Shown: positions 16,542 through 24,617 of the stretch, one piece after another
Numbering within the stretch: position 1 is the stretch's first letter
How the letters are laid out: each line of letters opens with the position of its first letter
Assembly (NCBI GenBank): GCA_023451735.1
Contig: JAEXYH010000037.1
Coordinates: 62,001 to 126,000, forward strand
Length of the DNA stretch: 64,000 nt
Reading direction: 5' to 3'
Source of the DNA: Pseudomonadota bacterium
GTDB taxonomy: Bacteria; Pseudomonadota; Alphaproteobacteria; Rhizobiales; Rhizobiaceae
Notes under the pieces: model-generated
What the model saw: only the letters and a program-made list of their open reading frames with translations
Database searches by the model: none
Told to the model about the DNA's origin: nothing
Made by a program: the position numbers and the translations under genes

Positions 16542-16946
16542 CTAGGGTCCGTCGCTTCTGAGACCCGAATTTCGGTCGAGCTTTCCGTGTTCGGCCTTGT
16601 GGAAATATTGGCTCGACAGCAGCCAGCCCTTGAGCGGCCTAAGCGGCAGGATGCAGGTTAGAAGCAGGAAAGGAAGCGAAGTGAACAGGTGGAGCCAGAA
16701 CGGAGGCTGGTAGATCGCCTCGATCAGGACGGCCATCGCCACACTTGGCACGCAGGCAAAACAGACGACAAAGAAGGCAGGCCCATCGGCCGGATCCGCA
16801 AACCCGTAGTCCAGTCCGCAGACCTCGCAACTCGGCTTCATCGAAAGAAAGCCGTCGAATAAATGGCCCTGCCCACAGCGAGGGCAGCGCCCCCGCAACC
16901 CGGTATTAGACGGCGAAAGTGTCGGCCAGTGCGCGTCATGTCCCAT
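16542..16946 (-). CDS. DUF983 family protein
   Basis: 134-residue protein with an N-terminal zinc-ribbon-like region (GRCPRCGQGHLFDGFL...SCEVCGLDYGFAD) followed by two hydrophobic helices (PAFFVVCFACVPSVAMAVLI and LHLFTSLPFLLLTCILPL). This is the DUF983 layout, a membrane family found beside cytochrome oxidase genes elsewhere; its function is unknown. The start at 16946 (MGHDAHWP) is preceded by GAGGAAG at long spacing; a longer in-frame start at 17003 is possible. It is isolated, with no operon partner. Confidence 0.85.
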   Translation of the reverse strand: MGHDAHWPTLSPSNTGLRGRCPRCGQGHLFDGFLSMKPSCEVCGLDYGFADPADGPAFFVVCFACVPSVAMAVLIEAIYQPPFWLHLFTSLPFLLLTCILPLRPLKGWLLSSQYFHKAEHGKLDRNSGLRSDGP

Positions 16947-17182
16947 GGATCCGGCTTCCTCTCGAAGATCATCCAGAGAATGCCTAACCCCGAACATTAG
17001 CAATCATCAAGGCAACAAGATGTAGCGCGTCAATCTGCCCATCCGAAAAGGTGCATTCATCAAAAATGCAACTTTAGTTGGAGATCGGAGCATGTCTCCC
17101 GAAGTGATCCCGGTTTCGGGATAAAGACATGCGTAGAAACAAGTGAAAGCGCGACGAGCAAATCTGAAAGACTGCGGCGTAC

Positions 17183-17479
17183 TTAGTCCCAGATCCGCTC
17201 CCGCTTGATATACCGATCGATGATTTTCAGGCTCCGATCCGGTTGTATCATGTAGGTTTCGTGAACCTCTCGACCCAGCTGGTTGGTGAATTCATGGGAG
17301 AATGTGCTTCCGATGGGCGCTTTGGTCAGCTTGGTGCGTGGCTGGCCACCATAGGTGATGCTGCCCGGCACGGGCGCAAGCCCCGATCCGCTGTTGAAGC
17401 TGTAGCCGACAGTCGTGGCCGAGGCCGAGCAGCCCGCAAGAGCGAGCGCCAGAATGGATAAGACAAGGGCCGGTTTCAT
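17183..17479 (-). CDS. Small putative lipoprotein
   Basis: 98-residue protein with a lipoprotein signal: MKPALVLSILALALAGC, where LAGC is the lipobox and Cys17 the acylation site. The mature part is polar and contains GSTFSHEFTNQLGREVHETY and ends KIIDRYIKRERIWD. I cannot assign a function. GGATGAC lies upstream. It is transcribed away from the amidase gene at 17637. Confidence 0.75.
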   Translation of the reverse strand: MKPALVLSILALALAGCSASATTVGYSFNSGSGLAPVPGSITYGGQPRTKLTKAPIGSTFSHEFTNQLGREVHETYMIQPDRSLKIIDRYIKRERIWD

Positions 17480-17636
17480 GGCGTCATCCTTGAGCATGAA
17501 GATCGGCGACGCGATCTTTCGGTGAGTGTGACGATGAAATAGGGCTGAGCGGATAATTCCGCTACCCTTGCCGAAGATATCGGATACATCTTGGACCCAG
17601 CCAGTCCAAGAAGTCACTCCATTCAAGGAAACATCC

Positions 17637-18998
17637 GTGCCAAGACCCGTTTCCGGCATGTCTATTGCCGAGTTGTCGATGTTGATCCACTCGGGCATCA
17701 TGAGCCCTGTGGAGATAGCAGAATCCGTTTTCGACGCGATTGATCGCCACTCCGACAAGTCCGTCTTCATAACGCTTCTGAAAGACCGCGCGATGGGTGA
17801 AGCGGCGGCGGCCGCCAAGCGCGTCGCCGATGGCCGCTCACTCGGATGGCTTGATGGGATCCCGATTGCCTGGAAAGATCTGTTCGACATCGAGGGATTG
17901 GCGACCACCGCAGGCTCCATCGTTTTATCGAGCAATCCGCCCGCCGCAAAAGACGCAGCCGTGGTCGATTTCATGCGGCAATCCGGCATGGTCGCGATCG
18001 GTCGCACCAACATGAGCGAGTTCGCTTTTTCCGGCATCGGCATCAACCCGCATTACGGCACCCCGCACAATCCGAAAAGCACGGACGTGCCCCGCGTTTC
18101 CGGTGGTTCGTCCTCGGGTTCCGCGGTTGCGGTGGCGGCAGGCCTGGTACCGGTCGCGATCGGCACGGATACCGGCGGCTCGATACGCATTCCGGCCGCC
18201 TTCAATGGCATCGTCGGCTACAAGGCAAGCCGGGGTCGTTATTCGATGGATGGCGTCTTCCCGCTGGCAAGGAGCCTTGATTGCCTCGGCCCGCTTTGCC
18301 GCACCGTCCAGGACGCCATCTGGGTGGATGCGGCCATGCGTGGCGCGACCCGACCGGAAATCCTGCGTAGCGCGGATGTAAAGCTGGATATTGTCGTGCC
18401 GGAAAATGGTGTGTTCGACGGCGCCGAGACCGGTGTCGTCGAGGCTTTCGAAGCCGCTCTCTCACGCCTCGAGAAAGCCGGCGCCCGGATCGAACGCATT
18501 CGCATCCCCGCATTCGATGCAATCACCGATCTCGTCAAGGCCCGTGGCGCGCTGGTGACAGCCGAGGCTTTTGCCCTTCATCGAGAAAGGTTGACGGGCA
18601 GCATTGCCGACCGGATCGACCCGCGCGTCGTCGCCCGCATCAAGCTCGGGGAAAAGACGACCATGGCCGACTATATCGAGATACTCGACATCCGCCGCCG
18701 CCTGAGCCGGGAAACCGCGGAACTGCTGGCCGGGCGCCTTGTGGCTTTCCCTTCGGTCGCGCATATTGCACCGGCAATCGATCCGTTGCTCGCCGACGAC
18801 GACCTGTTCTTCGCCACCAATGGCAAGACTTTGCGCAACACCGGCTTCGGCAATTTCCTCGACTGGTGCGGCGTTTCAATTCCCTGCGGCACCGCTGACG
18901 CCGGAATGCCCGTGGGCTTGCTTCTCTCGGGCGTTGCTGGCGACGACACGAAACTGCTCACCGCAGCGCTTCAATACGAAGAACTCATTCGGGGATAG
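17637..18998 (+). CDS. Amidase (amidase signature family)
   Basis: 453-residue amidase signature enzyme hydrolysing an unknown amide. The Ser-cisSer-Lys triad is present: Lys in PIAWKDLFDIEGL, the Gly/Ser-rich SGGSSSGSAVAVAAGLVPVAIGTDTGGSIR with both serines, and the following PAAFNGIVGYKAS. The start is taken as GTG at 17637, 7 nt after AAGGA; a TTG at 17568 and an ATG at 17658 are alternatives. It stands alone between unrelated genes, so no substrate hint comes from context. Not a GatA: no gatB or gatC nearby. Confidence 0.9.
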   Translation: MPRPVSGMSIAELSMLIHSGIMSPVEIAESVFDAIDRHSDKSVFITLLKDRAMGEAAAAAKRVADGRSLGWLDGIPIAWKDLFDIEGLATTAGSIVLSSNPPAAKDAAVVDFMRQSGMVAIGRTNMSEFAFSGIGINPHYGTPHNPKSTDVPRVSGGSSSGSAVAVAAGLVPVAIGTDTGGSIRIPAAFNGIVGYKASRGRYSMDGVFPLARSLDCLGPLCRTVQDAIWVDAAMRGATRPEILRSADVKLDIVVPENGVFDGAETGVVEAFEAALSRLEKAGARIERIRIPAFDAITDLVKARGALVTAEAFALHRERLTGSIADRIDPRVVARIKLGEKTTMADYIEILDIRRRLSRETAELLAGRLVAFPSVAHIAPAIDPLLADDDLFFATNGKTLRNTGFGNFLDWCGVSIPCGTADAGMPVGLLLSGVAGDDTKLLTAALQYEELIRG

Positions 18999-19036
18999 CG
19001 GCCTGCCTGGAGGAGCCAAGCTCCCCCGGCAGTACG

Positions 19037-19663
19037 TCAGGGCTCATCTCCGGCGACCTTTGCGGTAACGAAGACATCGTAGCGGGTGCTTTTTCCCACG
19101 ATCTGATGGCTGGGCTTGCGAATGCCCGGCATCGGATCCGCACGCAGGGGCCATTTCAGAACCACCCTTTTCTGGGCACTCTCCAGTGCGACCCGCATCA
19201 GCTCCCGGGAATCCGGGTCATCGCCGACGATCTCCCGGATCAATCGCATTTCCTTCTTCACCAGCGCCGTCTTATCGCGCGGGGGATGCATGGGATCGAT
19301 GAGGATGATATGGGGCTTCAATTGCGGGAGCAGAGCACAGGAATCGCCATGGATCAGCGTCATCCGGGCAACCGTCTCCGCATGACGTCCGCCTTCCGCG
19401 CCGGCCCGCCTCAGCCCTTCGGCAAGAAGAGCATGCATCGTCTCGGAGCGCTCGATCAGCGTAACATGTGCGCCAAGCGAGGCCAGCAGAAACGCATCCC
19501 GGCCGAGGCCGGCGGTCGCATCGACAACTTCCGGAGCTTTGTTGCCGGAAAAACCGACAGCCTTCGCCAGTCCCTGCTTGCGCCCTTCATTGGATCGGAA
19601 CCGGTGACCGACCGCACCGCCAACGAAATCGACAACCAGATCGGATTTTTCGAATTTCTGCAC
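19037..19663 (-). CDS. rsmJ: Class I SAM methyltransferase, RsmJ-like (16S rRNA m2G1516)
   Basis: 208-residue methyltransferase resembling RsmJ, which methylates G1516 of 16S rRNA. The SAM site is VVDATAGLGRDAFLLASLGAHVTLIERS, preceded by GHRFRSNEGRKQGLAKAVGF; the catalytic-type motif is ILIDPMHPPRDKTALVKKEMR. Length is a little shorter than enterobacterial RsmJ. It lies 11 bp downstream of an RluA-type pseudouridine synthase on the same strand, a likely operon of RNA-modifying enzymes. Confidence 0.85.
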   Translation of the reverse strand: MQKFEKSDLVVDFVGGAVGHRFRSNEGRKQGLAKAVGFSGNKAPEVVDATAGLGRDAFLLASLGAHVTLIERSETMHALLAEGLRRAGAEGGRHAETVARMTLIHGDSCALLPQLKPHIILIDPMHPPRDKTALVKKEMRLIREIVGDDPDSRELMRVALESAQKRVVLKWPLRADPMPGIRKPSHQIVGKSTRYDVFVTAKVAGDEP

Positions 19664-19674
19664 GATTGCGGATC

Positions 19675-20343
19675 TCAGAAAGGGGTTGGCGCCTTGAATG
19701 TGATATCGGACCCGTCGGGCTTGCGGAAGGTCAGTTCCTCGGCATGGAGAAGCAAGCGGTCCGCAGCAGCCAACGCCTCGCCCTCTGCATAGAATTCATC
19801 CCCAAGGATAACATGGCCCAGCGATTTCATGTGCACCCGCAATTGATGGGTGCGCCCGGTCAGCGGAAACAGGCGGAGGCGCGTTCTGTTTTCGCCATAG
19901 CCCAGAACCTGCCAGCGTGTCAGCGCAGGCTTGCCGTTTTCGTAGTCGACCCGATGGCGGGGCTTGTTGTCGGGATCGATGGCAAGAGGCAGATCGATCG
20001 TCCCCTCCTCCTCCGGCACCCTGCCCCAGACTTCGGCGACATAGGATTTCTTGGTGGTGCGGGCCTCAAACTGCCCGGCAACGAAAGCATGCGCCTTGCG
20101 GTTCAGCGACATCAGCACGACACCGGACGTATCCTTGTCCAGCCGGTGAACGATCAGCGCCTTGGGGAATTCCTTCTGCACACGCGTAAGAAGGCTGTCG
20201 CTCAGGGCAGGATGACGGCCGGGAACGGAAAGAAGACCGCTCGGCTTGTCACACACCAGAAAATCCCGGTCGTGGTGAAGGATCGTCAGATACGGATCAA
20301 GCGGGGGATGATAGACAGGAGAGACATCGGAAAGCGCAGTCAT
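19675..20343 (-). CDS. rluA: RluA-family pseudouridine synthase
   Basis: 222-residue pseudouridine synthase of the RluA/RsuA superfamily. The catalytic Asp lies in VHRLDKDTSGVVLMSLN; DFLVCDKPSGLLSVPGR and GRTHQLRVHMKSLGHVILGDEFY are the other conserved blocks. No S4 domain, as in RluA (23S rRNA U746/tRNA U32), though the exact target is an inference. The start MTALSDVSP at 20343 is preferred over in-frame starts up to 20445. The proposed attL site lies 63 bp upstream, so the prophage has replaced the native upstream flank. Confidence 0.9.
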   Translation of the reverse strand: MTALSDVSPVYHPPLDPYLTILHHDRDFLVCDKPSGLLSVPGRHPALSDSLLTRVQKEFPKALIVHRLDKDTSGVVLMSLNRKAHAFVAGQFEARTTKKSYVAEVWGRVPEEEGTIDLPLAIDPDNKPRHRVDYENGKPALTRWQVLGYGENRTRLRLFPLTGRTHQLRVHMKSLGHVILGDEFYAEGEALAAADRLLLHAEELTFRKPDGSDITFKAPTPF

Positions 20344-20405
20344 TGCGGTGGAGCCATCCGAGAAGGTGAGCTGAACGATCTCACACCAACAATCTGGAAG
20401 ATGAG

Positions 20406-20418
20406 TGGTAGCGGGAGA
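20406..20418. repeat. Putative attL: copy of the tRNA-Met 3' end
   Basis: TGGTAGCGGGAGA, identical and in the same orientation to the 3' terminal 13 nt of tRNA-Met at 55645-55657. A displaced tRNA 3' end at the far boundary is the classic product of phage integration into a tRNA gene. The remaining 20344-20815 interval holds no convincing gene. Confidence 0.6.
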
Positions 20419-20815
20419 CCGATCACTCCAATCCCCCCGGATCAACTACGGGAGATTTCTAGCCGTGTAAACCCTCGCGAAGCCCGGTTCCAACTTGCGA
20501 CAGAAGGCTCCGCATCAGCTTGGGAAGCTTCGCGAACAACTAACTAAAACATTAAGGCGTTTCACTGGCAAGGCGCCGCGTTTATCTCAATCCGACGGGG
20601 CGCCTGACACGCGAAGATCGGCAGTCTCGGTCGAGATGCCCCCAAGCACCCTCCGCTTTAAAGCGCATGCGTGAGTTGACGTCAGGGATGCCCGTTAGGT
20701 AAGGACTCTAAATGCACAACCATCAGGCGTGTATGCGGGAACAGCGCGTCGCTTATGCTCGAGCTGCTTAGTAGCGCCAGATTATGTCTTGGTCAGGTAG
20801 AAGGGCGCGCCTCAC

Positions 20816-22072
20816 GTGGCAATAATTTTTGCTCGAAACTTTCGCGGGTTCAAGAAGCTCAATTTGAATGTAAACCGAACAACATTTCTTGTTGGTGATA
20901 ATAGCTCCGGGAAGACGTCGATACTTAGTCTTATCTCGTCGGTTTACAATACAGAACTGGCATCCTTGCCTCGTCTGGATCCTGATCTTCACGACGACAA
21001 GCACGACTTCTTCTCTCCGTACTTCGAGAACGCGGACGTCACCATTGGATATCTTGCGAGCATGAAGGCTGGAGGAACGAAGTACGGAAGAGTATCTACA
21101 ATAGAAAAGGCGCCATTTCCCGACGAACCTTTGTTCAAGAGGTACACCGTCTTCAAAGGTGATGTTGCTGTCACGCTGAAGAAAGAACAGGGTGACGCCT
21201 CCTATCGGATTGCGCCTATACCGAGTAGCGTTACTTCCAAAAACATCCTCGCCCTCCACGACAGTGAGGAAGGCTTCGAATCCCTGAAGTCGGACGATGA
21301 ATCCGACCTCGAGCTAAGTTCTTTTGGATGGATAGCGCGCATCGCTGCGACCAAGAAGGATGATGTTCCTTTCGTCCAGAGACTGTTTCAGACTATCCAG
21401 CTTCCCCCACTGCCGGAAGCAGGCACGACAGGCCCCGTCCGGGGCTTCCCTGAAAGGTTTTATTCACCTGATCGTCAGTGGCACAAAAGTGGAAAGCATT
21501 TCCCTGCCATGTGGCGTGACTTGAAGCGCGCTGGAGACAAGGATGCTTTGAACGCTGCCTTACAATTTGGGCAGGAAAGCCAACTCTTTGAGGGGTTGGA
21601 TGTGGAGAGCCTCTCCGACGAGATTGCGGGCGCACCACTTCTAGTGACTATCACAAAACGCGGCAAGAAGTTCGCATTGAGTCAAGTAGGTTTCGGCGTG
21701 TCTCAAGTAATACCGATCATTGTAGAGGCCCTGTTCGACTCTGCAGCGAAGGTAAAACCGATATCCCTGCTTCAGCAGCCTGAACTACACCTTCACCCTA
21801 TAGCTCAAGCGGCCTTAGGAGAGTTCCTGTTTAAGCTTGCAGCCCAGGGCTCTCGCTTCATCGTCGAAACACATAGCGATTTCCTAATCGATCGCTTTAG
21901 GGCGAACATGAGAGAGAATAAGGGGACGCTGCGAGCACGTGTGCTGTACTGCACAAGCGACAGCACAGGCAATCATTGCCAGACAGTCGGAATAGATCCT
22001 GCCGGAGAGTTGATTGAGCCACCAGCTGGATACAAAGATTTCTTTGTCGCCGAGTTAGCGAGAACCTTATAA
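20816..22072 (+). CDS. AAA ATPase, OLD/RecF-like (AAA_21 type)
   Basis: 418-residue ABC-type ATPase of the OLD/RecF/AAA_21 kind. It starts IIFARNFRGFKKLNLNV, followed by Walker A VGDNSSGKTSIL; the signature-like region is FALSQVGFGVSQVIPIIVEA, Walker B is SLLQQPELHLHP, and the switch His lies in FIVETHSDFLIDRF. No TOPRIM domain follows, unlike true OLD nucleases. Start GTG at 20816. Its stop overlaps the ATG of a PIN-like protein (TAATG), so the pair is co-translated. Base composition is AT-richer than the chromosome, suggesting acquired cargo. Position at the prophage edge suggests a phage-defence or superinfection role (inference). Confidence 0.85.
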   Translation: MAIIFARNFRGFKKLNLNVNRTTFLVGDNSSGKTSILSLISSVYNTELASLPRLDPDLHDDKHDFFSPYFENADVTIGYLASMKAGGTKYGRVSTIEKAPFPDEPLFKRYTVFKGDVAVTLKKEQGDASYRIAPIPSSVTSKNILALHDSEEGFESLKSDDESDLELSSFGWIARIAATKKDDVPFVQRLFQTIQLPPLPEAGTTGPVRGFPERFYSPDRQWHKSGKHFPAMWRDLKRAGDKDALNAALQFGQESQLFEGLDVESLSDEIAGAPLLVTITKRGKKFALSQVGFGVSQVIPIIVEALFDSAAKVKPISLLQQPELHLHPIAQAALGEFLFKLAAQGSRFIVETHSDFLIDRFRANMRENKGTLRARVLYCTSDSTGNHCQTVGIDPAGELIEPPAGYKDFFVAELARTL

Positions 22073-22521
22073 TGGCGAGGGTTCTTCTGGATAAATCGGT
22101 AGCAGGCGAAGCTTGGTTCAAGAAGGCGGTCACTGAGCTTTCTACCTGCAGCAACGTCAAATTCCTCTACTCTGACGACGAGAAGTATCGCGGGGAGGTG
22201 TTGAGTAGCGAATTCTTAGCCAGATTTCTGAAGTTGATGAAGGATAAGGGAAAGCGGGAGGATACGGATCCGACCGAATGCAGGCGGATAATCGACCGCT
22301 TAGAGGCCACCACACAGTTTAAAAACGAACAGGCGTGCGACGACCCTCATCTTTTCGCGATTGTCTATCAGAAGCCAGATCCATTCGTCTTTACTTCAGA
22401 CAAACGCCTACTGGACTGCCGCCGGTGCATGACGACGGTCCTAGATCAGCGCTACCGAAACTTCAGCACGATCCAGAGCGAGGAGAACTACCGAGCCAAT
22501 AGCGGTCGCATACGGGCATAG
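22072..22521 (+). CDS. PIN-like nuclease domain protein, partner of the ATPase
   Basis: 149-residue protein whose spacing of acidic residues fits a PIN-fold RNase: Asp in VLLDKSVAG (residue 7), Glu near 41 in KYRGEVLSSEF, Asp-Asp in ACDDPHLFAIV (about 91), and Asp in FVFTSDKRLLDCR (about 110). PIN domains use such acids to bind Mg2+ and cut RNA. It overlaps the upstream ATPase gene by 1 nt. By analogy with other two-gene ATPase-nuclease systems, the ATPase may sense and the PIN protein may cut, but this is inference; the PIN call is from motif reading only. Confidence 0.65.
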   Translation: MARVLLDKSVAGEAWFKKAVTELSTCSNVKFLYSDDEKYRGEVLSSEFLARFLKLMKDKGKREDTDPTECRRIIDRLEATTQFKNEQACDDPHLFAIVYQKPDPFVFTSDKRLLDCRRCMTTVLDQRYRNFSTIQSEENYRANSGRIRA

Positions 22522-22652
22522 GGTAACTCACGTTGGCGGGGCATTCGATGACACGAAGCCCCCGTCCCGAACGGCGATGGCTTCGCGAAAACCCACCTTT
22601 TCCGGGGCAGGCTACCTAATTTGATCTCAGTCTGTTCCTGGCTTTTTCAGCG

Positions 22653-22674
22653 AAGCGGTCCGCAAGCGGTCCGC
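22653..22674. repeat. Tandem duplication of an 11-bp unit
   Basis: AAGCGGTCCGC occurs twice head-to-tail just upstream of the small membrane gene at 22695. Each unit contains the near-palindrome GCGGTCCGC, so it could be a protein-binding site or a chance duplication. Confidence 0.6.
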
Positions 22675-22694
22675 ATTATGGACAGAACTGCTCA

Positions 22695-22856
22695 ATGGAA
22701 ACGCTTTTCGGTATGCTGTTTTTTTTGGGCCTGATTGGTCCAATAGCTTTAATGTTTCTCTTTGCGGGGATGGAGCGCGAGCAGCGCCGAAGGCAGCATG
22801 AAAAACATATGGCCTACTGTAGCGCACGGCTACAGGAGCTTTCCGAAAAGAAGTAG
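22695..22856 (+). CDS. Small membrane protein, 53 residues
   Basis: One hydrophobic helix (LFGMLFFLGLIGPIALMFLFAG) followed by a charged tail (MEREQRRRQHEKH...LQELSEKK). No clear ribosome site before ATG 22695. It stops one base before the end of the convergent coiled-coil membrane gene. Unrecognised; possibly an accessory lysis or exclusion peptide. Confidence 0.5.
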   Translation: METLFGMLFFLGLIGPIALMFLFAGMEREQRRRQHEKHMAYCSARLQELSEKK

Positions 22857-23306
22857 TCAGTTCGTGCCACGCCTCTGCGCCGCTTCCATCCTCTGAAGAA
22901 TCTCTTTCACGACCTGAATGTCACCGCCCTGCTTATTCTGCCCGGCTTGGAGATCTTTGATCGAAGAGGTGATCGTGATCGCGGATTGCTCCGCCACGGT
23001 CACACGGTATGTGAGATTGTCGAGCTTTCGATCGAACTCGTTATCGCGCTGCTCTCCGGTGCGGATACGCTCGTTGTAGCTGGCTTCGATTGCCTTTACT
23101 TCTGCAAGGCGCTCTTTATGGAGCGTCTCGTGAGCGAGGCGCCATTTCAGCAGATCGTCGATATCACGCCTAGAGTTAACCCATACCGTGACGCCTCCGA
23201 TCAGCATCACGGCCAGGGTGATGAGCTGAATGACCGTGTTTAAATTCCACTCGAATTTCGCCGCTTTTTTGGGAACAGATATCTGCATCATGTCATCTCC
23301 GGCCAT
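22857..23306 (-). CDS. Membrane-anchored coiled-coil phage protein
   Basis: 149 residues: a short cytoplasmic N-terminus, one membrane helix (TVIQLITLAVMLIGGVTVWV), then a long charged helical region (LLKWRLAHETLHKERLAEVKAIEASY...) with heptad-like spacing to the end. This layout is common among phage membrane accessory proteins next to lysis genes. AGGGG precedes ATG 23306; an alternative MMQISV start has GGAGA. Function is not assigned. Confidence 0.65.
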   Translation of the reverse strand: MAGDDMMQISVPKKAAKFEWNLNTVIQLITLAVMLIGGVTVWVNSRRDIDDLLKWRLAHETLHKERLAEVKAIEASYNERIRTGEQRDNEFDRKLDNLTYRVTVAEQSAITITSSIKDLQAGQNKQGGDIQVVKEILQRMEAAQRRGTN

Positions 23307-23410
23307 TAGTCCCCTTGCCCCTCGGTATGCTTTTCATGCTGGAAACCTCACCCGATGAGGCAAGGAATTGAGATATTGACTCTTTATCGATATGAGAACA
23401 TTTAAGGAAC

Positions 23411-23704
23411 ATGACCGACCTGAAACTTATCCAGGCCTTCGACGACTGGTGGGAGGCCAACCCCGAGCGTATTCCGACCAAACAGGCGCGCGACAAAGCG
23501 CGGCTGGCGTTCCTAGCCGGCTGCAAGGCCGCCAGCGTATCGAAACGTTACCGTTTCCAGTCCGGTCGGTGGATAGTCAGCGTCAGCGCAACTACATTCG
23601 CCGAGGCGCAGCGATTGGCAATTCAAAAGCTGGACCAACGTGCAGAGAAGTTCATGGCGTCCCGTCCGCCGCAGGGATGGCAGATAAGGCAGATACCTAC
23701 CTGA
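23411..23704 (+). CDS. Hypothetical phage protein, 97 residues
   Basis: Soluble protein with QAFDDWWEANPERIPTKQARDKARLAFLAGCKAA near the start and WIVSVSATTFAEAQRLAIQKL later, ending QGWQIRQIPT. It resembles small accessory proteins of rhizobial phages but I cannot name a family. AAGGAAC precedes the ATG, and it is divergent from the coiled-coil membrane gene. Confidence 0.6.
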   Translation: MTDLKLIQAFDDWWEANPERIPTKQARDKARLAFLAGCKAASVSKRYRFQSGRWIVSVSATTFAEAQRLAIQKLDQRAEKFMASRPPQGWQIRQIPT

Positions 23705-23755
23705 TCTGCCTTAGGGACTGCCGCCCCGCCTTTGATGTCAGGGCGGTTGGTCGAA

Positions 23756-24046
23756 CTATCGACCTTCTGGAGGCCAATAGTTTTTAAGCCAATCTCTATT
23801 GGCTTGAGTTATAGATGCGCCTGCCCACGTCGTCGGATCGGAATCTAACACGATTACTCGGACTGCCGGTGATACACTGCGAACAGCATCGCGAACCGTG
23901 GCAGCTGTCATAGTGTCAGTATGGTCTCGTAGGAGCCAAAAATTCGCCACCCCATGCCACCAGCCATAACCTTTCCATAGATCGGCTAACGCTCTTTCCT
24001 GAGGAGCGGTCATCCCTTCGGTCGCGATTGAAAAATACTTAGTCAT
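23756..24046 (-). CDS. Small soluble partner of the membrane protein (unknown family)
   Basis: 96-residue protein. Features are KYFSIATEGMTAPQERALADLW, GYGWWHGVANFWLLRDHTD, VRVIVLDSDPTTWAGA and NRDWLKNYWP. Alternating strand-helix-strand pattern and the two hydrophobic strands suggest a small ferredoxin-like fold, of the kind found in GhoS or Cas2, but I cannot prove homology. It overlaps the 3' end of the upstream membrane gene by 8 nt, so the two are translationally coupled. The pair may be a toxin-antitoxin or abortive-infection module (inference). Confidence 0.6.
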   Translation of the reverse strand: MTKYFSIATEGMTAPQERALADLWKGYGWWHGVANFWLLRDHTDTMTAATVRDAVRSVSPAVRVIVLDSDPTTWAGASITQANRDWLKNYWPPEGR

Positions 24047-24398
24047 GGGCCAAACTCGTTGAAGGGTGGGCCTCAAGTAGCTTGTCTTCGTCCGGCATGT
24101 TTTCGATCTTTTCCAGTCCCATAGAGCTGTCACCATATAAGCCTTGCTCAATAGCCATCTTTTGTAGCTTATACTTTTCCGACCTGAGGGCATCGGAATC
24201 CGTTAGTGCAAAGAAGATATAAGCGAGCGCGTACAAAGCCATAAAAAAAGCGAGCAGCCCCAATAGGATTTGAGTAATCCAGTCATGCACGCCCCCTGCG
24301 AAAGCCCCAGCCAGCATAAACATCAAGCCCGCGTTGGGCCAAATTAGGGGTCGCAAAACGTCAGAGCGCGTCAGCTCCGCGTTCATTTGCTCTCGCAT
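24039..24398 (-). CDS. Two-helix membrane protein
   Basis: About 119 residues from ATG 24398; other starts exist at 24386 (after GAGAG) and up to 24536. Two close hydrophobic helices (AGLMFMLAGAFAGGVHDWI and ILLGLLAFFMALYALAYIFFAL) are followed by a charged cytoplasmic tail ending ENMPDEDKLLEAHPSTSLAHD. This resembles the membrane component of small effector pairs. It overlaps the small soluble gene at 23756. Function unknown. Confidence 0.6.
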   Translation of the reverse strand: MREQMNAELTRSDVLRPLIWPNAGLMFMLAGAFAGGVHDWITQILLGLLAFFMALYALAYIFFALTDSDALRSEKYKLQKMAIEQGLYGDSSMGLEKIENMPDEDKLLEAHPSTSLAHD

Positions 24399-24617
24399 AG
24401 ACGATAAAAACCGGACGAACTCTGCCACTAAAGCCACCCTAATAGATTCTGAAACTAGGTATATCACTTCACTTATACATCCAAGGCATGGACGAACCAC
24501 CTTAACAAATGATGTCGTGGCGATGTGCTTCGACACGCATAAGGCGAGGGGATGGCCTGTAATGGTGCAGCTGGATTTGCTAACCAGAAGGCATCATCAC
24601 TGAGTCGCAGGCCAATT

